Assembly (NCBI GenBank): GCA_945872825.1
Contig: CAMCBD010000016.1
Coordinates: 1-38,763, forward strand
Source: Nitrosomonas ureae
GTDB lineage: Bacteria; Pseudomonadota; Gammaproteobacteria; Burkholderiales; Nitrosomonadaceae
Length of the DNA: 38,763 nucleotides
Direction of reading: 5' to 3'
The notes beneath the pieces were generated by a model. That model saw only the letters and a program-made list of their open reading frames with translations, was not told the origin of the DNA and made no database searches. Made by a program: the position numbers and the translations under genes. Below, one piece after another: positions 34,301 to 38,763 of this stretch. The number at the start of each line of letters is the position of its first letter. The first letter of the stretch is position 1.

Positions 34301-36367
34301 GCAGACACGGTAAACGGGGGTACTGGGACGGATACGGTCGCGCTGACTAGTAACACAGCGATCGCTGCAACCAACTTTAACAGTGTCAGTAACATCGAAG
34401 TCATTACGATCGCCAATACAAATACGACTGTGGCGATTACTACGCAAGATACTTTGGTAGCATCAGGCGCTACTTTGACGCTATCGAATGCAGCCAATTC
34501 GGGTGTACTGACATTTATTGGCAGTACAGAAACAAATGGTAAATTCAATATCACTGGCGGCACAGGTATCGACAGCATTACGGGCGGGGCTGGCGATGAT
34601 ACGTTCACCTTTGTCGCAGGAACAGGATTGACTACCGATACAGTCAACGGCGGTACTGGGACGGATACGGTGACATTGACCGGCACCACGGCCGTTACTG
34701 CGGCTCAGTTCAATAATGTGAGTAACATCGAAGCCATTACGCTACCCAGCATGGTCAACACGGCGATTGCTATTACTACCGTGGATGCACTGGTAGCAGC
34801 GGGCGCCACGTTAACATTATCCAATGCGGCTAATGCCGGTATATTGACATTTAATGGCGCTGCAGAAACCAACGGTGCATTCAGTATCACCGGGGGGACA
34901 AGTAACGATGCGATTACCGGAGGTTCAGGAAATGACGCCCTTACGGGCGGCACTGGTAACGACAGTATTACCGCTGGTTTGGGAAATGACACGCTGACCG
35001 GAAATTCCGGTAATGATACATTTACGCTTGCTGCTGTTTCTGGTTTAACCAGTGGAGATACTGTGGATGGTGGTGCAGGATCGGATACGGTTGCGCTGAC
35101 TGGCAATACCGCTTTTACCGCAGCCACTGATTTCTATAACGTCTCGAATATTGAAGTCATTACATTAGCTAACACGACCACAGCTGTCACGATTACTACT
35201 CAGGATATCTTGGTTGCCGCAGGAGCCGCTTTAACGCTGCAAGCAACGACACTGACCACTGGTATATTAACGTTTAATGGGAGTGCAGAAACAGATGGCA
35301 CTTTCAATATTACAGGCGGCGGGGCAGCAGACGTTATCACGGGGGGGGCCGGTAATGACATAATTGACGGTGGTGCGGGAAATAATGTCATCACAGCGAG
35401 TCTAGGTAACGACACGATTACCGGCGGTTCAGGTAGCGAAACTTTTACGTTTGCCGCCGCTACCGGCTTAACCAGCGCAGATATTGTAGACGGAAGTTCG
35501 GGTACAGATACAGTTGCTCTAACCGGAAATACGGCATTTACCGCGTCCAATGACTTCGACAGCATCAGAAATATTGAAGCCATCACACTTGCCAACACGA
35601 ATACCGCGGTCACTATTACTACGAAAGATATTCTGGTTGCATCCAGCTCAACTTTGACGCTCACGAATGCCGCCAATTCCGGTGTATTGACATTCATTGG
35701 CAGCGCAGAAACGGATGGCACCTTCACGATCAATGGCGGTACCGGCAATGACAGCATCACCAGTGGCGCAGGCAATGACAGCATCACAGGTAATGCCGGT
35801 GCGGATACGATTACTTTGGGTAGCAGTGCAAACGATAATACCCGGCAAACAGTGATTGACAGTTCCGTTTTGGATGGCGCCGCAGCCGGTGCGAGTAGCG
35901 GCGCTGATGCAATAACCCAATTTGATGCCAATGCTAATGATGCTACGGATGACCTGCTCCAGATCACTGGAACATTAAAAACAATGTTGGATGATGATAG
36001 CGATGGTATTCTGGATTATTCGACAAGTGATGGTGCTGATTTGGGAAATCAAGCCATTGTTGGCGGCGTTAATCAAGAAGCAACCGTGTTGTTTGACACA
36101 GAAATCGAGATTGCCCTAGCAGCTTTTACAACACCCGGATTGGCGAATGTTCTGGGCGAATTGGCAGAAGAAATCGATTTTTCCGCTGTTGCTACGGGAG
36201 AAGAACATTTGTTTATCATCAATTTCTCTGCCACACAGACCGCGATGGTATTGTATACAGCCGGATCAGGCGGGGATGATACGATTGTTGCTACGGATAT
36301 TCAGGTTCTCGGTATCGTGACACATAATGATGGCACTGGCCTGGTAACGGATAATCTGACATTTTAA
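31340..36367 (+). CDS. Giant repeat-rich RTX-like secreted or surface protein
   Basis: The 1675-aa, Thr/Ala/Gly/Asp-rich protein appears to have almost no Cys. The N-terminal region (about 1-170) is helical, like that of bacterial S-layer/DUF4214 proteins. A short Ca-binding-like segment, FSDLNGDGIHNSNESS, follows. After a Pro/Gly-rich linker (about residue 495) come long beta-solenoid-like repeats. Four homologous units of roughly 110-140 aa begin with (D/N)DTFTF..GLTS.DTVNGG near 34259, 34596, 35014 and 35437. RTX nonapeptides such as GGSGNDALTGGTGNDS lie between them. The non-repeated C-terminus (about 150 aa) lacks a signal peptide partner and fits type I secretion. No secretion genes are adjacent. 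ATG 31340 has AGGAAT upstream. It is probably a calcium-bound S-layer-like or adhesin protein. Confidence 0.8.
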   Translation: MDDKQLDVVQTVEAMFRAAPGARYLNEFVAFIKNTGSSVKELANNLAQTAIFKQSLYSDTLSNSAFAHQFVENTVGILVNQEDKAWAAAEIEKMLDAGESRGEIIHWAATALASIGTDNTHWGAAAQQFNNKVEVAAYYSIDQGGSATNLAVLQHITADVTSDISSVASAKAVLKSGVSGKIIDGYIKDAIVFSDLNGDGIHNSNESSTTSDTSGNFVLPGVNGFGQLIVSGGIDISTGIAFTGSMTAPPGSTVITPLTTLIDKLTQNNVMTVEDASAKVLASLGLHPGIDLLHFDPIYETSRTDTDKATTGIALAIHTAAVKVSILISQTGALLSGAGVLANEAAAIDLAYEALAASLVSNTGLIDLSANNTIAQIIQDTTELSGANNSVLFKIGALATDASQAIANLNKAVASAATNNADKSNILSTIAAAQIVSEHIESMMKSGAATGNIENTVGNTTGSTLVDAITIAGTTVGDVTGDGLPDPLPLPPAPSTGGGGGGTSTPTTVQSYLATSTTAFSGTSANDILSISTATTWTPLVMTTVILDGSSGTNTLSVQDGSNITSAIVINFPSLTFDATGVTGTNDVTMSASQNQLFTGTITAAGTGANGEKITIISDGAITTLTDVENYTAGDDSTNARTITVSNAGANVTASSTTDAITFNLGTLTYTGTITGDNTVDDALSLSTGANLSGGTITNVEALTLTSGASITLSASQNQNFTGTITAAGTGVSGEKITTSGDGAVTALSNIETYELGDDTTNARTLTTGSTALNLIANNATDTVTINATALAQNTELTIAAASTSALVVTSLVGDMVASNLSGTLAVTTANAADNGISITTGTAATSVNVAAGAASDTVSINAAALTNNIGLTITSGGAAAGTVNITNLSGDMTVSNPTSGTIGVTVTDNAVDDGIAIAAGAANLAISGVADGDTVTITGFTGTTLSGAIANTTGKFNITTGTSTSSITTGAGDDTFTFVAGTGLTSADTVNGGTGTDTVALTSNTAIAATNFNSVSNIEVITIANTNTTVAITTQDTLVASGATLTLSNAANSGVLTFIGSTETNGKFNITGGTGIDSITGGAGDDTFTFVAGTGLTTDTVNGGTGTDTVTLTGTTAVTAAQFNNVSNIEAITLPSMVNTAIAITTVDALVAAGATLTLSNAANAGILTFNGAAETNGAFSITGGTSNDAITGGSGNDALTGGTGNDSITAGLGNDTLTGNSGNDTFTLAAVSGLTSGDTVDGGAGSDTVALTGNTAFTAATDFYNVSNIEVITLANTTTAVTITTQDILVAAGAALTLQATTLTTGILTFNGSAETDGTFNITGGGAADVITGGAGNDIIDGGAGNNVITASLGNDTITGGSGSETFTFAAATGLTSADIVDGSSGTDTVALTGNTAFTASNDFDSIRNIEAITLANTNTAVTITTKDILVASSSTLTLTNAANSGVLTFIGSAETDGTFTINGGTGNDSITSGAGNDSITGNAGADTITLGSSANDNTRQTVIDSSVLDGAAAGASSGADAITQFDANANDATDDLLQITGTLKTMLDDDSDGILDYSTSDGADLGNQAIVGGVNQEATVLFDTEIEIALAAFTTPGLANVLGELAEEIDFSAVATGEEHLFIINFSATQTAMVLYTAGSGGDDTIVATDIQVLGIVTHNDGTGLVTDNLTF
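34259..35800 (+). repeat. Four imperfect coding repeats within the giant protein
   Basis: Units begin near 34259, 34596, 35014 and 35437. Each encodes TFTF..GLTS.D.V.GG, DTVALTGNTA, NVSNIE.ITLANT, TT.D.LVA.GA.LTL and G.LTF.GSAET.G.F.I.GG. Units 1 and 2 are the most alike. RTX nonapeptide runs of different length sit between units, so copy number could change by recombination. Confidence 0.7.
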
Positions 36368-36581
36368 CCAGCATAAAAAATTCAAGTTTTGATCATGAAG
36401 CTGCTCGCGCTTGCCCACCGCGTGTTCACCGGTCGCATCAAATGTTATCTATTTTTGTGACATAATTCTAAAAGTAACTGTTGATAAATTCATGATTGAA
36501 CGCTAAATGGTTTAAAATCATTCCTCTCACGTTTCATCAAATTGTTTTTTTAGTCAGCACAATTCCCGGGTTTAAGCATCC

Positions 36582-37412
36582 ATGAAAGTAAACAGGCCAA
36601 TCAGGCCAATAAAGAAAAAAGTATCCGTTGTACAAACTGATGAAGCAGAACAAACACCAGCTCCTCCCAGCCCACCGGCCACACCCACTTTCAAGTTACA
36701 GAAACTTCTGGCACAGAAGGGATTGGGTTCGCGGCGGGAAATGGAAGCACTGATTGCTTCTGGTGCAGTCAGTGTAAACGGCAAAACTGCTGTGGTCGGC
36801 GACCGGGTCGGCGCGCAAGATCTGGTGTGCATTGGCAAGCGTGTGATTCGTCTCAATCTGGAAGAAAGTTTGCCCAAGGTACTGCTGTATCATAAACCGG
36901 AAGGCGAGATTGTCAGCCGGGATGACCCAGAGGGACGCCCTTCCGTATTCGATAAACTGCCCCATCTTCGTTCTTCCAAATGGATTGCCATTGGGCGCTT
37001 GGATTTTAATACCAGCGGATTGCTTATTTTCACAACTGACGGCACGTTGGCCAATCGTTTCATGCACCCAAGTTTTGAAGTGGAACGCGAATATGCGGTA
37101 CGGGTATTGGGAGAACTGACGCCAGAGCAGATCACGCAACTGACCACCGGTGTTACATTAGCCGACGGACAAGCGGCTTTCTCGTATCTGGCTGACCAAG
37201 GTGGCGAAGGCACCAATCACTGGTATCGTATCATTCTAAAAGAAGGCAAAAACCGTGAGGTACGACGCATGTTCGAAGCGGTTGGATTGACGGTAAGCCG
37301 CCTGATGCGCGTGCGCTTTGGCCCGATCAACTTACCTCCACGGATTAAACGCGGACAGTGGTTAGAGCTTGACGAAAAAGAAATCCGGCGTTTGTTGAGC
37401 TTGATCGCGTAA
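36582..37412 (+). CDS. rluB: RluB-type 23S rRNA pseudouridine synthase
   Basis: The 276-aa pseudouridine synthase is of the RsuA/RluB group. A Pro-rich N-terminal tail precedes the S4 RNA-binding domain (LQKLLAQKGLGSRREMEALIASG, quoted in part). The catalytic domain has the Asp in IGRLDFNTSGLLIFTTDG and the C-terminal EGKNREVRRMFEAVGL. RluB modifies U2605 of 23S rRNA. RsuA or RluF are less likely because of the length and the YHKPEGEIVSRDDPEGRPSV form. ATG 36582 starts the frame with no strong ribosome site. It is probably monocistronic. Confidence 0.88.
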   Translation: MKVNRPIRPIKKKVSVVQTDEAEQTPAPPSPPATPTFKLQKLLAQKGLGSRREMEALIASGAVSVNGKTAVVGDRVGAQDLVCIGKRVIRLNLEESLPKVLLYHKPEGEIVSRDDPEGRPSVFDKLPHLRSSKWIAIGRLDFNTSGLLIFTTDGTLANRFMHPSFEVEREYAVRVLGELTPEQITQLTTGVTLADGQAAFSYLADQGGEGTNHWYRIILKEGKNREVRRMFEAVGLTVSRLMRVRFGPINLPPRIKRGQWLELDEKEIRRLLSLIA

Positions 37413-37596
37413 CGTACTCCTTTTGCCGGTTGTTTCACCGTCCGATCAGTTCAGCACATCCAGAACGCCAGAATGCAGGTGTTACAAACAGGCTATCACT
37501 CCGATTGATCCAGCTGAATGACAATTCATTATGGCTATTCTGTACTGTGGCTTAATCTTTTTGTTTTTTCCCTACAATTTTATAGAGTCTGATTAA

Positions 37597-38394
37597 ATGG
37601 AATGGTGGTTGATTTACCTGCTAACCGGTGCGTTTGTGGGTTTCTTTGCCGGATTACTGGGCATTGGCGGCGGACTCATCATCGTACCGGTGCTGATTGC
37701 TATCTTCACTGCTCAGGACTTCCCTGCCGATCGCATCATCCATCTGGCACTGGGTACCACAATGGCCACCATCCTATTCACCTCAGCGGCTAGCCTGCGC
37801 ACGCACCATCAGCATCGTGCGGTGAATTGGCAGATTGTAAAAAATATTACGCCCGGTATTTTTGTAGGCACTTTCGGTGGAGCCGCTTTAGCCAGCTCGA
37901 TGACGGGTCAACTATTGAGCATTATTTTTGTGATTTTTGTCTTTTATGCTGCCACCCAAATGCTACTGCAATTTCGCCCCGGCCCTATTTTCCAGCTCCC
38001 TGGGAAAATCGGCATGTTTCTCGCCGGTAGCGTAATCGGCGCACTCTCCAGCCTGGTTGCGATAGGCGGCGGATTATTATCTGTGCCATTTCTGACTTTG
38101 TGCAAAATCAAACTGCAACACGCGATCGGCACCGCAGCCGCCATTGGCTTTCCCATTGCACTGGCGGGCACCGCCGGTTATGTCACGAATGGCTACCTGC
38201 AACCAGAGACACTCCCTGAATACAGCCTGGGTTATGTTTACTTGCCAGCACTGGTCTGGCTGGTGCTAGCCAGCATGCTGACGGCACCGCTCGGTGCAAG
38301 GCTCACGCACTCCACTAAAACTGCGGTATTAAGAACGATCTTTGTTGTGTTGCTGTATGGCTTGGGTATCAGGATGTTAATGAGCTTATTCTAA
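37597..38394 (+). CDS. TauE/SafE-family membrane exporter
   Basis: The 265-aa integral membrane protein has about eight hydrophobic segments and two copies of the family motif, GFFAGLLGIGGGLIIVPVL near the N-terminus and GALSSLVAIGGGLLSVPFL in the middle. This duplicated pattern defines TauE/SafE (DUF81) permeases, which are linked to export of sulfite or other sulfur-containing organic anions. The substrate is not certain. It stands alone downstream of rluB. A dispersed repeat lies about 110 bases after its stop. Confidence 0.85.
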   Translation: MEWWLIYLLTGAFVGFFAGLLGIGGGLIIVPVLIAIFTAQDFPADRIIHLALGTTMATILFTSAASLRTHHQHRAVNWQIVKNITPGIFVGTFGGAALASSMTGQLLSIIFVIFVFYAATQMLLQFRPGPIFQLPGKIGMFLAGSVIGALSSLVAIGGGLLSVPFLTLCKIKLQHAIGTAAAIGFPIALAGTAGYVTNGYLQPETLPEYSLGYVYLPALVWLVLASMLTAPLGARLTHSTKTAVLRTIFVVLLYGLGIRMLMSLF

Positions 38395-38506
38395 TTGGAG
38401 AAAGGCAAGATTCCGGTATGCCAATGTGCATGTTGGATCCATTTTTAACCAACCAAGGCCGGGGTGAGTCAGCGAACCCCAGCAATTAACACGCAGTTTG
38501 TATGTT

Positions 38507-38541
38507 GGGATTCCTATCGTCATTCCAACCTAACGTGCTGA
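38507..38541 (+). repeat. Dispersed intergenic repeat, copy 2
   Basis: These 35 bases match 6661-6695 at 28 of 35 positions in the same orientation, again shortly after a gene end. The region contains a weak inverted repeat, TTGGGAT...ATTCCAA. Confidence 0.4.
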
Positions 38542-38617
38542 ATGCATCTACGCGGGCTAGTCCTTGTATTTACTCGTTCACATTTTGTCTTGAGGTTCTA
38601 GATCCTCCATAGAACAG

Positions 38618-38763
38618 TGAAGTGGTCTCCTGCAACTGTCCAACCTGAGAGTAGAATTAAGCTCTGATATGGGTAGTTAATCAAGCTCAGGCAGCCTGAT
38701 GAATTGCTTGATATTGATAATAAACCTCATTGGGAGTTTGGTTATCAAGACCTTGATGAAAGC
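38618..38763 (-). mobile_element. IS3-family insertion sequence, 3' end (cut by window edge)
   Basis: The element appears to end at TGAAGTGGTCTCC (38618 on), a TG-starting terminal sequence of IS3 type. Inside it lies the end of a transposase gene on the minus strand. The other end and most of the element are outside the window, so the boundary and terminal repeat cannot be confirmed. Confidence 0.6.
38687..38763 (-). CDS. IS3-family transposase, C-terminal end (partial)
   Basis: The minus-strand frame entering from the right edge reads FHQGLDNQTPNEVYYQYQA and stops at 38687. HQGLDNQTPNEVY is the characteristic end of the integrase core of IS3-family OrfB transposases. Only about 24 codons are in the window, so completeness cannot be judged. 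Confidence 0.8.
   Translation of the reverse strand, partial: FHQGLDNQTPNEVYYQYQAIHQAA

Noticed and set aside
34200-35830. Regular repeats that could suggest a CRISPR array
   Set aside because: The spacing is uneven, the repeats are in frame and translate to RTX nonapeptides and longer protein repeats, and there are no unique spacers of constant length or cas genes.
33598-35967. Long minus-strand open frames (255, 140 and 363 aa) opposite the giant protein
   Set aside because: They are shadows of a Thr/Ala/Gly-rich repetitive gene. Frequent ACN/GCN/GGN codons leave few stops on the opposite strand. Their Val/Pro/Ser-rich products have no start signals and no family resemblance.

Overview
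The window looks like the chromosome of a chemolithoautotrophic betaproteobacterium, most likely an ammonia oxidiser of the Nitrosomonas group. The main reasons are a green-like form IA RuBisCO operon in the order cbbR<>cbbL-cbbS-cbbQ-cbbO without carboxysome genes, PEP-CTERM surface proteins, moderate GC, and the protein-level flavour of the housekeeping genes. The genus is an inference. No 16S rRNA or ammonia-oxidation gene is present.

Layout. 0.4-3.8 kb (minus strand): a PhoD-like metallophosphatase and a FadL/OMPP1 outer-membrane protein whose only plausible full-length start is an ATT codon. 4.1-6.6 kb: a membrane PAS-GGDEF-EAL protein with an intact GGDEF site and a damaged EAL site. 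6.7-7.4 kb (minus): two small genes. 7.6-10.9 kb (minus): an ovothiol operon, OvoA plus an OvoB-type C-S lyase, with a 4-nt overlap. 11.0-16.6 kb (plus, divergent from ovoA): a tight five-gene unit of two TIGR04282/TIGR04283-type glycosyltransferases, an ArsM-type arsenite methyltransferase, a radical SAM protein and a TVP38/TMEM64-flavin disulfide reductase fusion. It resembles an arsenosugar pathway but has an unusual radical SAM partner.

16.7-19.4 kb: a PEP-CTERM gene broken by a perfect 7-bp tandem duplication, a 47-aa lipoprotein behind a perfect FNR-type palindrome, an intact PEP-CTERM gene and the N-terminal stump of an IS4 transposase. 19.5-25.8 kb: the CO2-fixation block, with CbbR divergent from RuBisCO, a recognisable promoter, a strong terminator after cbbS, then the activase genes cbbQO. 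25.8-28.7 kb: an accessory patch with a DUF2971 protein, a decayed MNT/HEPN toxin-antitoxin pair and a small secreted protein.

29.0-38.4 kb: SRP RNA, dnaX (with an A8 slippery tract leading to a -1 stop) and ybaB, then a 1675-aa repeat-rich, RTX-like secreted protein where recR would often be found, then rluB and a TauE/SafE exporter. The window ends inside an IS3-family transposase.

The most interesting region is 7.6-16.6 kb. An ovothiol (5-thiohistidine) operon and an arsenic-methylation/organoarsenical-like operon diverge from a 120-bp intergenic region. This suggests linked thiol/metalloid redox chemistry, but that link is inference.
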